A stretch of 39,353 bases of DNA from Phytobacter massiliensis JC163 (GCF_000321045.1 NZ_HE578945.1:1733219-1772571); one strand, 5' to 3'; counted from the stretch's first letter, positions 8,592-17,743 are shown. Translations and numbers: made by a program. Notes: a model not told the origin generated them from the letters alone.

Positions 8592-10265
8592 TTACTCGCC
8601 TTTAGCTGCTTTGAAGGCTTCTGCCATTGCGTTGGAGAAGTTGCCGTCTTCCTGTTTGCTGTTAACAGTTGCGATAGCATCTTTCTCGTCAGCTTCGTCT
8701 TTCGCACGTACAGACAGGCTGATTGCGCGGTTTTTACGGTCAACACCGGTGAATTTAGCTTCAACGTCGTCGCCAACGCTCAGAACCAGAGTTGCGTCTT
8801 CAACGCGGTCACGGGATGCTTCAGAAGCACGCAGGTAACCTTCAACGCCGTCAGCCAGTTCTACGGTTGCGCCTTTCGCGTCAACTGCAGTCACTTTACC
8901 GGTTACGATAGCGCCTTTCTTGTTCAGAGCAACCCAGTTGTTGAACGGATCTTCTGCGAGCTGTTTAACGCCCAGGGAGATACGCTCACGCTCTGCGTCA
9001 ACCTGCAGAACAACGGCAGCGATTTCGTCGCCTTTTTTGTATTCACGTACTGCTTCTTCGCCTGCAACGTTCCAGGAGATGTCAGACAGGTGAACCAGAC
9101 CGTCGATGCCGCCGTCCAGGCCGATGAAGATACCGAAGTCAGTGATAGACTTGATTTTACCTTCAACACGGTCACCCTTGTTGTGGGTTTCCGCGAACTG
9201 CTGCCACGGGTTAGCTTTGCACTGTTTCAGGCCCAGGGAGATACGACGACGTTCTTCGTCGATATCCAGAACCATGACTTCCACTACGTCGCCAACGTTA
9301 ACAACTTTGGACGGGTGGATGTTTTTGTTGGTCCAGTCCATTTCGGAAACGTGAACCAGGCCTTCAACGCCTTCTTCGATTTCAACGAAGCAGCCGTAGT
9401 CAGTCAGGTTGGTTACGCGACCGGTCAGTTTAGTCCCTTCCGGATAACGTTTAGCGATAGCTACCCACGGATCTTCGCCCAGCTGTTTCAGGCCCAGAGA
9501 TACACGGGTACGCTCGCGATCGAATTTCAGCACTTTAACAGTGATTTCGTCGCCAACGTTTACGATTTCGCTCGGATGCTTAACGCGTTTCCATGCCATA
9601 TCGGTGATGTGCAGCAGGCCGTCAACGCCGCCCAGATCAACGAATGCACCGTAGTCAGTGAGGTTCTTAACGATACCTTTAACTTCCATGCCTTCCTGCA
9701 GGTTTTCCAGCAGCTGATCGCGCTCTGCGCTGTTTTCGGATTCGATAACGGCACGACGAGAAACAACGACGTTGTTGCGTTTCTGGTCCAGCTTGATGAC
9801 TTTGAATTCAAGCTCTTTGCCTTCCAGGTGCAGCGTGTCGCGCACCGGACGAACGTCTACCAGTGAACCTGGCAGGAACGCGCGAATACCGTTCAGCTCA
9901 ACAGTGAAGCCGCCCTTAACTTTGCCGTTGATAACACCGGTAACAGTTTCAGCATCTTCGTAAGCTTTTTCCAGCGTGATCCATGCTTCGTGACGTTTAG
10001 CTTTCTCACGGGACAGCAGGGTTTCACCGAAGCCGTCTTCTACTGCATCCAGAGCAACGTCAACTTCGTCACCCACCTGGATTTCCAGTTCGCCCTGGGC
10101 GTTTTTGAACTGCTCAGCCGGGATGGCGGACTCAGATTTCAGACCGGCGTCAACCAGTACTACGTCTTTGTCGATAGCAACAACAACACCGCGAACGATG
10201 GAACCCGGACGGGTTTCGATTTCTTTTAAGGATTCTTCAAACAGTTGAGCAAAAGATTCAGTCAT
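8592..10265 (-). CDS. rpsA: 30S ribosomal protein S1
   Basis: A 557-residue RNA-binding ribosomal protein, identical in length to E. coli S1. It helps dock and unfold structured mRNAs on the 30S subunit. Six S1/OB repeats are visible at roughly residues 21-87, 105-171, 192-260, 277-347, 364-434 and 451-520, each ending in a hallmark such as RISLGLKQ. The gene follows cmk by 113 nt, as in E. coli. The ribosome-binding region has only a weak GAAG before the ATG, which suits known S1 autogenous control. Codon use is highly biased, as expected for a ribosomal protein, and this also leaves long meaningless open frames on the opposite strand. Confidence 0.99.
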   Translation of the reverse strand: MTESFAQLFEESLKEIETRPGSIVRGVVVAIDKDVVLVDAGLKSESAIPAEQFKNAQGELEIQVGDEVDVALDAVEDGFGETLLSREKAKRHEAWITLEKAYEDAETVTGVINGKVKGGFTVELNGIRAFLPGSLVDVRPVRDTLHLEGKELEFKVIKLDQKRNNVVVSRRAVIESENSAERDQLLENLQEGMEVKGIVKNLTDYGAFVDLGGVDGLLHITDMAWKRVKHPSEIVNVGDEITVKVLKFDRERTRVSLGLKQLGEDPWVAIAKRYPEGTKLTGRVTNLTDYGCFVEIEEGVEGLVHVSEMDWTNKNIHPSKVVNVGDVVEVMVLDIDEERRRISLGLKQCKANPWQQFAETHNKGDRVEGKIKSITDFGIFIGLDGGIDGLVHLSDISWNVAGEEAVREYKKGDEIAAVVLQVDAERERISLGVKQLAEDPFNNWVALNKKGAIVTGKVTAVDAKGATVELADGVEGYLRASEASRDRVEDATLVLSVGDDVEAKFTGVDRKNRAISLSVRAKDEADEKDAIATVNSKQEDGNFSNAMAEAFKAAKGE

Positions 10266-10322
10266 GTTTAATCTTCAGGTTTCATATTTAACGTCCATCT
10301 GGCTCCGTGCCGGATGGGGTTG
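10266..10322 (-). promoter_or_regulatory. rpsA translation-control leader without a strong Shine-Dalgarno
   Basis: Upstream of the rpsA ATG the mRNA reads CCUGAAGAUUAAACAUG, with only a degenerate GAAG in place of a Shine-Dalgarno. A hairpin lies just upstream (10295-10303 with 10309-10317, one G-U pair). In E. coli this structured leader recruits ribosomes through S1 itself and is repressed by excess S1. Conservation of the layout is directly visible here; the regulation is taken from E. coli. Confidence 0.6.
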
Positions 10323-10378
10323 TTTGACATACCCGCTGTCATTCCATTGCAACGGGGGTACTGCTAATTCGGTCGCCC

Positions 10379-11062
10379 TTAAGCGAGAGCCAATTTTTGG
10401 CGCGCGTAGTGTAGCGCTTTTTCAATCACTTGCTCAATGCTTAAACTGGTAGAATCCAGAACTAAAGCATCGGCAGCGGGAACAAGCGGCGCGACGGGCC
10501 GGTTACGGTCACGATCGTCGCGTTCTTTGATCTCGGCCAAAAGGCGTTCAAAGTTAACACTAAAGCCCTTCTCCTGCAACTGCAGCATACGGCGGTGCGC
10601 GCGCTCCTCAGAGGAGGCGTCGAGGAAAATTTTTACCGGCGCGTCGGGGAAAACCACCGTGCCCATGTCGCGCCCGTCGGCAATCAGACCCGGCGCTTCC
10701 CGAAAAGCGCGCTGCCGACGTAAAAGCGCCTCACGCACGCGCGGGAATGCGGCTACCTGAGACGCGGCGTTAGCGACCTCCTGGGTGCGAATTTCCCCGC
10801 TGACGTCTTCGCCTTCAAGGATGACTTCAAGGTTGCCGTCCGTCGAGACGAAGCGCACATCGAGGTGCGCGGCCAGCGGAACCAGTACCTCTTCTGAGGT
10901 CACATCAACGTGATGGTGCAGCGCCGCCAGCGCCAGCACGCGATAAATTGCGCCTGAATCCAGTAGATGCCATTGCAATGCTTCCGCCATTGCTTTGCAC
11001 AGGGTGCCTTTCCCCGCACCGCTTGGCCCATCAATGGTAATTACCGGGGCTATTGCCGTCAT
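10379..11062 (-). CDS. cmk: Cytidylate kinase
   Basis: Phosphorylates CMP and dCMP with ATP, recycling pyrimidine nucleotides for RNA, DNA and CDP-lipid synthesis. The 227-residue product matches E. coli Cmk in length. It has a P-loop GPSGAGKGT at residues 12-20 and the substrate-binding segment [16 protein letters not shown], with the conserved GRDMG motif around 130. A longer frame begins 29 codons upstream, but the ATG at 11062 has an AGGAGAAAAAG Shine-Dalgarno and agrees with the homologue. The gene is immediately upstream of rpsA. In E. coli some rpsA promoters lie within cmk, so a read-through link is likely. Confidence 0.97.
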   Translation of the reverse strand: MTAIAPVITIDGPSGAGKGTLCKAMAEALQWHLLDSGAIYRVLALAALHHHVDVTSEEVLVPLAAHLDVRFVSTDGNLEVILEGEDVSGEIRTQEVANAASQVAAFPRVREALLRRQRAFREAPGLIADGRDMGTVVFPDAPVKIFLDASSEERAHRRMLQLQEKGFSVNFERLLAEIKERDDRDRNRPVAPLVPAADALVLDSTSLSIEQVIEKALHYARQKLALA

Positions 11063-11197
11063 CTTTTTCTCCTTCATTAAGGCATACCGTAAACGTAAAC
11101 GCCGCGCATTATACGCTGCAACGTCCACAACCGTTACTCCCGGATGCAAATAACCGGATTAATCGTCCTGAAAGGAGAAGGTTTGCGCAATTATAGT

Positions 11198-11218
11198 GGG
11201 CTGGAAGAGATCCAGCCC
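11198..11218 (-). terminator. Hairpin after ycaL
   Basis: An 8-bp perfect stem (GGGCTGGA 11198-11205 with TCCAGCCC 11211-11218, 5-nt loop) lies 16 nt after the ycaL stop. The minus-strand tail ACTATAATTG is not a proper U-tract, so this is a weak terminator candidate. Confidence 0.35.
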
Positions 11219-11233
11219 GGAAGTGACACTACT

Positions 11234-11992
11234 TTACTTTTTATCTGCAGCAATGCGATCGCGGATATGCTGCGCGCGTTCCGCTGAAGGCGGATGGGAA
11301 TCAAACAGCGATTTAGCGTGGCCGGAATCCATGCTGGCCAGTTTTTCGAAGCTGGTTACCAGACCTTCGGTTTTGATACCGCGTTTTTTCAGCAGATCGT
11401 AGGAGTAGTCATCTGCGTCAGACTCCTGGCTGCGGGAAAACGCCGAGTTCACGACGCCGTTTGCCAGATCGCCAAGCTGCGATTTGGACAGCTGCGAGGC
11501 AACGCCGCTGGTCGCGGAGATGGCGTCACGCGCGGCAATGGTGGCATATTCCGCCTGCATTGCTTTACGGGAGTGGCCCAGCGCCACGTGGCCGATTTCG
11601 TGCCCCAGCACCGCCTCGACTTCGTTATCAGTCATCATATCCATCAGGCCGCTATAAACGCGGACGCAGCCGTTAGCCATCGCCCAGGCGTTGACATCGG
11701 AAGTGAGATAAACTTTGTAATTGACCGGCGTACCGTCAGCTTTGTTGCCCAGCGCCTTCGCAATTTTATTTAAACGCTTGGTATATTTGCTGGAAGCGCC
11801 CGCGATTTTGTTTGTGGCGTCCATCTCTTTACATGCATCGTTAGAGAGTGCCTTAACATCTGCATCGGTCAGCGTCGCCGCTTTAAAGGCGGACATGCCG
11901 GAGCTGGTTAACATGTTGGCATCCATGTTCTTACATCCCACCAGCATTACCGTTGAAATCGCCAATGCCAGCAGCATTTTAGTATTCTTCAT
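11234..11992 (-). CDS. ycaL: YcaL/LoiP-type M48 lipoprotein metalloprotease
   Basis: A 252-residue lipoprotein with a signal peptide ending in the lipobox LVGC (Cys20), followed by an M48 peptidase domain with the zinc motif HEIGH (about residue 130) and the downstream ESDADD glutamate region. In E. coli YcaL and its paralogue LoiP (YggG) are envelope proteases; YcaL has been linked to degradation of stalled LptD on the BAM complex. The residue after Cys is Lys, so no Asp+2 inner-membrane retention signal is seen and outer-membrane sorting is expected. The start MKNTKMLLALA at 11992 is preferred to one three codons upstream because it gives the standard signal peptide. The sequence resembles both YcaL and LoiP; synteny between cmk and aroA decides for ycaL. 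Confidence 0.87.
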   Translation of the reverse strand: MKNTKMLLALAISTVMLVGCKNMDANMLTSSGMSAFKAATLTDADVKALSNDACKEMDATNKIAGASSKYTKRLNKIAKALGNKADGTPVNYKVYLTSDVNAWAMANGCVRVYSGLMDMMTDNEVEAVLGHEIGHVALGHSRKAMQAEYATIAARDAISATSGVASQLSKSQLGDLANGVVNSAFSRSQESDADDYSYDLLKKRGIKTEGLVTSFEKLASMDSGHAKSLFDSHPPSAERAQHIRDRIAADKK

Positions 11993-12091
11993 GTGAATCA
12001 TCCGTTGATCAATTATAATAAAATCATATAAAACATTGAGTTAAGAAAACTCACCGAGAAAATACCATTCAGAATAGAAAGCAGCAAGCGA

Positions 12092-12123
12092 GGAAAATAA
12101 AACGCCGACGGTAAAGTCGGCGT
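12092..12123 (-). terminator. Rho-independent terminator of the serC-aroA operon
   Basis: An 8-bp perfect stem (ACGCCGAC 12102-12109 with GTCGGCGT 12116-12123, 6-nt loop), followed on the minus strand by TTTATTTTCC, lies 20 nt past the aroA stop codon. Confidence 0.87.
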
Positions 12124-12142
12124 CAGGAAGGATAAAAGATAA

Positions 12143-13426
12143 TCAGGCCGGGGTGCTTATGCGCGCCAGCTGCTCAAAGTAGTCGGGGAAGGTTTTCGCC
12201 GTGCATTTAGGATCGAGGATAGTTACAGGCGTATCGGACAGCGCCACCAGCGAAAAGCACATCGCCATGCGGTGATCGTTATACGTGCCGATTTCCGCAA
12301 ACTGGAGATGCGCAGGCGGGGTCACGCGAATGTAGTCTTCGCCCTCTTCCACTTCCGCGCCAACTTTACGCAGTTCCGTCGCCATCGCATACAGGCGATC
12401 GGTCTCTTTAACCCGCCAGTTATAGATATTGCGCAGCGTGGTCGTGCCACGGGCGAACAGCGCGGCGGTGGCGATGGTCATTGCGGCATCGGGGATATGG
12501 TTCATATCCATATCTATTGCATTGAGTTCACCGCGCGTACAGGCGATAAAATCGTCGCCCCAGGTGATTTGCGCGCCCATTTTTTCCAGCACGTCGGCAA
12601 AGCGGATGTCGCCCTGAACGCTGCCGCGCCCGATACCGGTGACCTTGACGGTGCCGCCCTTGATTGCCGCCGCTGCAAGGAAATAGGAGGCGGATGAGGC
12701 ATCGCCCTCCACCAGATACTGCCCCGGCGAGCGGTAGCGTTGACCGCCCTGTACGACAAAACGCTGGTAGTTTTGGTTATCCACCGTCACCCCGAAGGTC
12801 TTCATCAGATGGAGCGTAATGTCGATATAGGGCTTAGACACCAGATCGCCTTTGATCGTAATAATGGTGTCCTGAGAAGCCAGCGGCGCGGTCATCAACA
12901 GCGCCGTTAAAAACTGGCTTGAAACGCTGCCGTCGACCGCGACGCTGCCGCCGTTGAAGCCGCCGCGCAGACGCAAAGGCGGGTAGTTTTCCTGCTCCAG
13001 GTAGTCGATTTGCGCCCCGCCCTGCCGTAGCGCATCAACCAGATGGCCAATAGGACGCTCCTTCATGCGCGGCTCGCCTGTCAGCACAATATCATTGTGT
13101 CCAAGGCACAGCGCCGCCGCCAGTGGACGCATCGCCGTTCCCGCATTGCCAAGGAAAAGCTCAACGGCCTCTTTCGCCTGCAGCGCGCCGCCGTTACCGG
13201 TGATTTCGCAGCGGGTACGATCGGCCGAAAGGGTATAGCTGACGCCCAACGCGCTCAGGGCATTAAGCATATGACGAACGTCATCGCTGTCCAGCAGGTT
13301 GGTCAGGACGGTGGTGCCATGGGCTAATGCCGCCAGCAGCAACGCACGGTTCGACACGCTTTTAGAGCCGGGCAGATTGATGGTGCCATCGACCCGCGCG
13401 ATGGGTTGTAACGTCAGGGATTCCAT
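12143..13426 (-). CDS. aroA: 5-enolpyruvylshikimate-3-phosphate synthase
   Basis: The sixth shikimate-pathway enzyme, which joins PEP and shikimate-3-phosphate. The 427-residue length equals E. coli AroA. It is a class [23 protein letters not shown] near the N-terminus binds shikimate-3-phosphate, and [10 protein letters not shown] (around residues 96-105) is the PEP/glyphosate loop with the normal Gly-Thr-Pro pattern. GEPRMKERP follows at about residue 120. The start at ATG 13426 (MESLTLQPI) is chosen over one three codons upstream by homology. It is the second gene of the serC-aroA operon, with a terminator-like hairpin in the 69-nt gap that should lower its expression relative to serC. Confidence 0.98.
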   Translation of the reverse strand: MESLTLQPIARVDGTINLPGSKSVSNRALLLAALAHGTTVLTNLLDSDDVRHMLNALSALGVSYTLSADRTRCEITGNGGALQAKEAVELFLGNAGTAMRPLAAALCLGHNDIVLTGEPRMKERPIGHLVDALRQGGAQIDYLEQENYPPLRLRGGFNGGSVAVDGSVSSQFLTALLMTAPLASQDTIITIKGDLVSKPYIDITLHLMKTFGVTVDNQNYQRFVVQGGQRYRSPGQYLVEGDASSASYFLAAAAIKGGTVKVTGIGRGSVQGDIRFADVLEKMGAQITWGDDFIACTRGELNAIDMDMNHIPDAAMTIATAALFARGTTTLRNIYNWRVKETDRLYAMATELRKVGAEVEEGEDYIRVTPPAHLQFAEIGTYNDHRMAMCFSLVALSDTPVTILDPKCTAKTFPDYFEQLARISTPA

Positions 13427-13447
13427 GTAGATCAACTCTCAGAACAG

Positions 13448-13477
13448 AAATAAAAACCCCACAGGCAGGCTGTGGGG
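13448..13477 (-). terminator. Intercistronic attenuator between serC and aroA
   Basis: An 8-bp perfect stem (CCCCACAG 13457-13464 with CTGTGGGG 13470-13477, loop GCAGG), followed on the minus strand by TTTTTATTTCTG, has all the features of an intrinsic terminator. It sits between two genes known to be co-transcribed in E. coli, where partial termination sets the serC:aroA ratio. Confidence 0.85.
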
Positions 13478-13495
13478 ATGCAAAAGAAACGCTTA

Positions 13496-14584
13496 TTAGC
13501 CGTGGCGACGCTCGAAATCCTTCATGAACTCGGTGAGCGCTTGTACGCCTTCCAACGGCATCGCATTGTAGATTGAGGCTCGCATACCGCCCACCACGCG
13601 GTGGCCTTTCAGGGCATGGAGACCGGCGGCGAAAGATTCTTCAAGGAAGAGCTTATCCAGTGCGCTGTCCGCCAGCTGGAACGGCACGTTCATACGCGAA
13701 CGGTTAAGTTTAGCCACGTCGTTGCGGTAGAAGTCGCTGTTATCAATGGTGCTATACAGCAGCTCGGATTTTTGCTGGTTAACCTTATCCATCGCCGCTA
13801 CGCCGCCATTGTTTTTCACCCACTTAAACACCAGCCCGGAGAGATACCAGGCGAAGGTCGGCGGCGTGTTAAACATGGAGTCGTTTTCCGCAAGGATGGT
13901 GTAATCCAGAATAGAAGGACAGGCGCTCTGGGCTTTACCCAGCAGGTCTTCACGCACGATGACCAGCGTCAGGCCCGCAGGGCCAATGTTCTTCTGCGCG
14001 CCGGCGTAAATGATGCCAAAACGGCTGACATCAAGCGGGCCGGAAAGAATCGTGGAGGAGAAATCGGCCGTCACCACCACATCGTCGCTAAACTGCGGCA
14101 TTTCATTGATGGCGATGCCGTCAATAGTTTCATTCGGGCAGTAGTGCAGATAGGCTGCGCCCTTGGAAAGCTGCCATTCGCTCATCGGTTTTACCGCGCG
14201 CTTGCCGTCAACGGTAACTTTCGCGTCGATAACATGCGGCGTGCAGTATTTTTTGGCTTCTTTTACCGCGCTTGCCGCCCAGTAACCGGCGTCAACATAG
14301 TCGGCTGTGGTCTTATCCCCCAGAATGTTCAGCGGAATGGCTGAAAACTGGCCGCGGCCGCCGCCGTGGCAGAATAAAACTTTGTAATTCGCCGGGATAT
14401 TCAGCAGATCGCGAAAATCCTTTTCTGCCTCTTCCGCCACCTGAATAAACTCTTTACCACGATGGCTGATTTCCATGACCGACGTACCAAGACCGTGCCA
14501 GTCGCAAAGCTCTTGCTGAGCCAGTTTAAGCACATCCACCGGTAACATTGCCGGACCTGAACTGAAATTAAAGACCTGAGCCAT
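13496..14584 (-). CDS. serC: Phosphoserine/phosphohydroxythreonine aminotransferase
   Basis: A PLP-dependent class V aminotransferase that converts 3-phosphohydroxypyruvate to phosphoserine and also serves pyridoxal phosphate synthesis. The 362-residue product is the E. coli length. The Schiff-base lysine lies in [11 protein letters not shown] (Lys about 198), with FSSGPAMLP at the N-terminus and the phosphate-binding HGGGRGQF near residues 74-81. The start is supported by a strong GAGGGG Shine-Dalgarno directly upstream of the ATG at 14584. It is first in the operon with aroA. In E. coli it is Lrp-activated, and lrp itself is in this window. Confidence 0.98.
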   Translation of the reverse strand: MAQVFNFSSGPAMLPVDVLKLAQQELCDWHGLGTSVMEISHRGKEFIQVAEEAEKDFRDLLNIPANYKVLFCHGGGRGQFSAIPLNILGDKTTADYVDAGYWAASAVKEAKKYCTPHVIDAKVTVDGKRAVKPMSEWQLSKGAAYLHYCPNETIDGIAINEMPQFSDDVVVTADFSSTILSGPLDVSRFGIIYAGAQKNIGPAGLTLVIVREDLLGKAQSACPSILDYTILAENDSMFNTPPTFAWYLSGLVFKWVKNNGGVAAMDKVNQQKSELLYSTIDNSDFYRNDVAKLNRSRMNVPFQLADSALDKLFLEESFAAGLHALKGHRVVGGMRASIYNAMPLEGVQALTEFMKDFERRHG

Positions 14585-14663
14585 TTCCCCTCACCACGCT
14601 AGAAGCCATAAGTAATAACTGTGGATATCGGTTTTATCATTCAGTGACACGCGCCGCAATGGC

Positions 14664-14694
14664 TAAAACGGGCCGCCCCAAAAAGGCGAGCCCG
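14664..14694 (-). terminator. Probable terminator after ycaP
   Basis: Two stem blocks, CGGGC/GCCCG and CGCC/GGCG (14669-14677 with 14685-14694, one bulged A, 7-nt loop), are followed on the minus strand by TTTTAGCC. The position, 53 nt after the ycaP stop and upstream of serC, suits a terminator isolating the two. Confidence 0.65.
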
Positions 14695-14746
14695 ATCACA
14701 CAAAAGATTCTTCCAGCGAAGCGTAACAAAACCGACAAAATGGCTG

Positions 14747-15439
14747 TCAGGAGATGCGTATTCCGCGGCTGGCCTTCGACCATTCTGGATTTGCGCAGCG
14801 CGGACATAATTGATGATCCCCGGCACGCAGCGGGTAAATTTTACTGCACTGAACGCACGCGTACTCTCCGTCTTCAGGAATGACTTTATAGCGCGGCGCA
14901 AATTCCACGGGCAGGATACATAACCCCGGCCGGGTATCTTTATCCGCATAGTAATAGACGCTTAGCTGACCGTTGGTCTCAAGGATAGCCAACCGCACCT
15001 GCCCCAGATGATCGACCCCGCTGTTGCGCAGCTCCATGAAAAACTCAAATTCCGTCATATTCTCCGCGCCGAGCTTTTCCCAGGCCAGCTCCCCCTCTTC
15101 GACGATAATCGCCGGCTTCCCTTCAAGGAGGTCTTCGAGCTTTTCGCTGTGGGACATCAGCCACATTACCAGCCGGTACAGCGCCGCCAGGGTGATAAAA
15201 ACCACCAGCACAGGCAGCATCGGCACATCGTCATAAAAGGCAACGTCCCCCGCCGCCGAACCCAGCGTCAGAATGATCAATACTTCAAAAAGCGACATCT
15301 GGCGCACGCCGCGCCGACCGGTAATTTTCAGAAACAGGAAGACCAGCACAAAAGTGTAGAGACTACGCAGCGCCACCTCTCCCAGGAACTCCAGCGGAAC
15401 CTTATCCAGCGCCATCCTTTGCAAATCAAACGCTTTCAT
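14747..15439 (-). CDS. ycaP: YcaP, DUF421/YetF-family inner-membrane protein
   Basis: A 230-residue protein, matching E. coli YcaP. There are three transmembrane helices in the N-terminal ~90 residues (TFVLVFLFLKITGRR and following), then the cytoplasmic YetF/DUF421 domain with the EGKPAIIVEEG segment. The C-terminal tail has two CxxC pairs (CVQC and CPRC), consistent with a zinc ribbon. No biochemical role is established. The start MKAFDLQRMALDK at 15439 is preferred to an ATG six codons upstream because it matches the homologue. It is divergent from ycaO across 138 nt. Confidence 0.9.
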   Translation of the reverse strand: MKAFDLQRMALDKVPLEFLGEVALRSLYTFVLVFLFLKITGRRGVRQMSLFEVLIILTLGSAAGDVAFYDDVPMLPVLVVFITLAALYRLVMWLMSHSEKLEDLLEGKPAIIVEEGELAWEKLGAENMTEFEFFMELRNSGVDHLGQVRLAILETNGQLSVYYYADKDTRPGLCILPVEFAPRYKVIPEDGEYACVQCSKIYPLRAGDHQLCPRCANPEWSKASRGIRIS

Positions 15440-15577
15440 TTTCTTATGCCTTAACAATTGGTTAGGTACTTAAAGCATAGACAAAACTTTTATTTTCGCC
15501 GTCAGGAAAGCGAAGATAGCGCCTGCCACGTAAAACCCGTATGATCGCCCGCTTTACGTACAAAAAAAGTGACTGCT

Positions 15578-17338
15578 ATGACGCAAACCTATATCCCCGG
15601 CAAAGATGCCGCTCTGGAAGATTCCATCGCTCGCTTCCAGCAAAAACTGCTCGATCTCGGCTTTAATATTGAAGAGGCCTCCTGGCTGAATCCGGTGCCG
15701 AACGTCTGGTCAGTGCATATTCGCGATAAAGAGTGCGCGCTGTGCTTTACCAACGGCAAAGGCGCAACGAAAAAAGCGGCGCTGGCTTCCGCGCTGGGCG
15801 AATATTTCGAACGTCTCTCTACTAACTACTTTTTTGCTGATTTCTGGCTGGGCGACGATATCGCCAATGGCCCGTTCGTTCATTACCCTAATGAAAAATG
15901 GTTCCCGCTGACCGAGGATGATTCGCTGCCGGAGGGGATGCTGGACGCGCGTCTGCGTGCTTTTTATGACCCGGACAATGAGCTTGCCGCCGGTATGCTG
16001 GTGGATTTGCAATCCGGCAACGAACAGCGTGGCATTTGCGCCCTGCCGTTTACCCGGCAGTCAGATGAGCAAACGGTCTATATTCCGATGAACATCATCG
16101 GCAACCTGTATGTCTCCAACGGCATGTCTGCGGGTAATACCCGTAACGAAGCGCGGGTTCAGGGCCTCTCCGAGGTGTTTGAGCGCCACATCAAAAACCG
16201 CATCATCAGCGAGCGTATCAGCCTGCCGGAAATTCCCGCCGACGTGCTGGCGCGCTATCCGGGCGTGGTGGCCTCTATTGAGAAGCTGGAAGCAGAAGGC
16301 TTCCCTATTTTCGCCTATGACGGCTCGCTCGGTGGCAAATATCCGGTCATTTGCGTGGTGCTGTTTAACCCCTCTAACGGCACCTGCTTTGCCTCGTTCG
16401 GCGCGCATCCCGATTTTGGCGTGGCGCTGGAGCGCACCGTGACCGAACTGCTGCAGGGGCGTAGCCTGAAAGATCTGGATGTCTTTACGCCACCTACTTT
16501 CGATGATGAAGAAGTGGCGGAACACACCAACCTCGAAACGCACTTTATCGACTCAAGCGGTTCGATCTCATGGGATCTGTTTAAACAGGATGCGGACTAT
16601 CCCTTTGTCGACTGGAGCTTCGCCGGCACAACGGAAGAAGAGTTCGCTACGCTGATGGCTATTTTCCGCGAGGAAGATAAAGAGGTGTACATCGCGGATT
16701 ATGAACACCTTGGGGTCTATGCCTGCCGCATCATCGTGCCCGGAATGTCGGATATCTACCCTGCCGAAGATCTGTGGCTGGCTAACAACAGCATGGGCAG
16801 CCATCTGCGTGAAACTCTTCTCGCCCTGCCGGGCAGCGAATGGGACAAAGAAGATTATCTGAATCTCATTGAGCAGCTTGATGAAGAAGGCCATGACGAC
16901 TTCACTCGCGTACGCGAACTGCTTGGTCTGGCCACGGGTAAAGATAATGGCTGGTACACGCTGCGCATTGGCGAGCTGAAAGCGATGCTGGCGCTGGCCG
17001 GGGGCGATCTGGACCAGGCTCTCTCCTGGACCGAATGGACCATCGAGTTTAACGGTTCTGTCTTTAGCGATGCGCGCCGCAACTATTATCGTTGCCTGCA
17101 GACTCTGCTACTGCTGGCGCAGGAAGATGAGCGCCAGCCGCTGCAATATCTCAACGCCTTCGTGAAGATGTACGGCGCGGATGCCGTAGAAGCCGCCAGC
17201 GCGGCGCTTAGCGGCGAGGCCCCGTTCTATGGGCTGCAGCCGGCGGACGGCACGCTTAACGCTTTCCCTGCCCATCAGGCGCTGTTAGCGGCCTATGAGA
17301 AGCTCCAGCGGGCCAAACGGGCGTACTGGTCGAATTAA
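15578..17338 (+). CDS. ycaO: YcaO, ATP-dependent cyclodehydratase-family protein (ribosomal protein S12 methylthiolation factor)
   Basis: A 586-residue protein, the same length as the E. coli founding member. YcaO-domain proteins activate amide backbones with ATP. The E. coli protein has been connected genetically to RimO-dependent beta-methylthiolation of ribosomal protein S12, but its exact chemistry is unclear. ATP-site motifs of the family are recognisable: GATKKAALASALGEYFERLS (residues about 67-86), the NEARVQGLSEVFER segment (about 190-203) and ALERTVTELLQG. The C-terminal third is helical and TPR-like. No thiazole/oxazole-modified microcin genes are adjacent, so it is the housekeeping type. 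An in-frame GTG three codons upstream is rejected in favour of ATG 15578. The Shine-Dalgarno is weak. A strong terminator follows at 17388. Confidence 0.95.
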   Translation: MTQTYIPGKDAALEDSIARFQQKLLDLGFNIEEASWLNPVPNVWSVHIRDKECALCFTNGKGATKKAALASALGEYFERLSTNYFFADFWLGDDIANGPFVHYPNEKWFPLTEDDSLPEGMLDARLRAFYDPDNELAAGMLVDLQSGNEQRGICALPFTRQSDEQTVYIPMNIIGNLYVSNGMSAGNTRNEARVQGLSEVFERHIKNRIISERISLPEIPADVLARYPGVVASIEKLEAEGFPIFAYDGSLGGKYPVICVVLFNPSNGTCFASFGAHPDFGVALERTVTELLQGRSLKDLDVFTPPTFDDEEVAEHTNLETHFIDSSGSISWDLFKQDADYPFVDWSFAGTTEEEFATLMAIFREEDKEVYIADYEHLGVYACRIIVPGMSDIYPAEDLWLANNSMGSHLRETLLALPGSEWDKEDYLNLIEQLDEEGHDDFTRVRELLGLATGKDNGWYTLRIGELKAMLALAGGDLDQALSWTEWTIEFNGSVFSDARRNYYRCLQTLLLLAQEDERQPLQYLNAFVKMYGADAVEAASAALSGEAPFYGLQPADGTLNAFPAHQALLAAYEKLQRAKRAYWSN

Positions 17339-17387
17339 CAGCAAGTAGTACGACAATCTGTAGGCTTATTCATGGGTCTACGTTATA

Positions 17388-17423
17388 TTACGGGGCGATT
17401 TCATTGCCCCGTAATTATTTTTT
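17388..17423 (+). terminator. Rho-independent terminator after ycaO
   Basis: A 9-bp perfect stem TTACGGGGC (17388-17396) with GCCCCGTAA (17406-17414), 9-nt loop, is followed by TTATTTTTT. It ends ycaO transcription before the focA control region. Confidence 0.9.
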
Positions 17424-17522
17424 CGGCAATGCAGCCTGAATGTAATAATAAAGTTAAAGTTGGGTAAATATAATTATATTTATCCAGGCATTACTGTTAC
17501 GTTTTTTGGCAATTACCCCATA

Positions 17523-17532
17523 TTAATTAACT
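17523..17532 (-). promoter_or_regulatory. ArcA-P binding-site candidate
   Basis: The minus strand reads AGTTAATTAA, a full match to the ArcA consensus WGTTAATTAW. It lies about 190 nt upstream of the inferred focA start site, in a region where ArcA-P binds in E. coli. Confidence 0.5.
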
Positions 17533-17601
17533 GCTGTTCGGGAGGCCGCATAAAAAAATTCAACTCATTTTATAAAGTTTAAACTTTATTTTTATCAGGA
17601 T

Positions 17602-17614
17602 AATCAAAACTTTA
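17602..17614 (+). promoter_or_regulatory. IHF binding-site candidate
   Basis: AATCAAAACTTTA matches the IHF consensus WATCAANNNNTTR at every specified position. It lies about 110 nt upstream of the predicted start site, between the ArcA-like and FNR sites. IHF bending is known to assist the E. coli pfl promoters. Confidence 0.6.
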
Positions 17615-17668
17615 CCCCGCATTCGCTGTAAAACCATACACTTTGCGGACCTATAAGCCTGGCGAGAT

Positions 17669-17717
17669 ATGATCCATATCAAATTCTCTTCTATAATGCT
17701 TTGTTAGTATCTCGTCG
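17669..17717 (+). promoter_or_regulatory. FNR-dependent class II promoter of focA-pflB
   Basis: The FNR box ATGAT-CCAT-ATCAA (17669-17682) has centre 17675.5. A TAGTAT -10 element at 17705-17710 predicts a start near 17717, which puts the FNR centre at -41.5, the class II position. A second TATAAT occurs at 17692-17697 but would put FNR too close to the start. The arrangement matches promoter P6 of E. coli pfl. Confidence 0.75.
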
Positions 17718-17743
17718 CCGACATAAATAAAGAGAGAGTTAGT

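Larger units (their letters stand above)
17339..17743 (+). promoter_or_regulatory. focA-pfl control region (405 bp, no gene)
   Basis: This gene-free stretch is visibly AT-rich. Left to right it holds the ycaO terminator (17388-17423), an 18-bp AT-only perfect palindrome (17465-17482), and an ArcA-type sequence AGTTAATTAA on the minus strand (17523-17532). An 18-bp perfect palindrome (17572-17589), an IHF consensus (17602-17614), an FNR box (17669-17682) and the promoter before focA follow. In E. coli the equivalent region integrates FNR, ArcA-P, IHF and NarL to induce pfl under anaerobiosis. The site sequences are read directly; the regulatory meaning is from E. coli. Confidence 0.8.

Noticed and set aside
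9090-9866. 258-codon plus-strand frame opposite rpsA
   Set aside because: Same explanation as for pflB: it mirrors the biased rpsA codons and has no ribosome-binding site or family resemblance.
17692-17697. TATAAT as the -10 of the FNR promoter
   Set aside because: It would place the FNR centre near -29. TAGTAT at 17705-17710 gives the proper -41.5 geometry.
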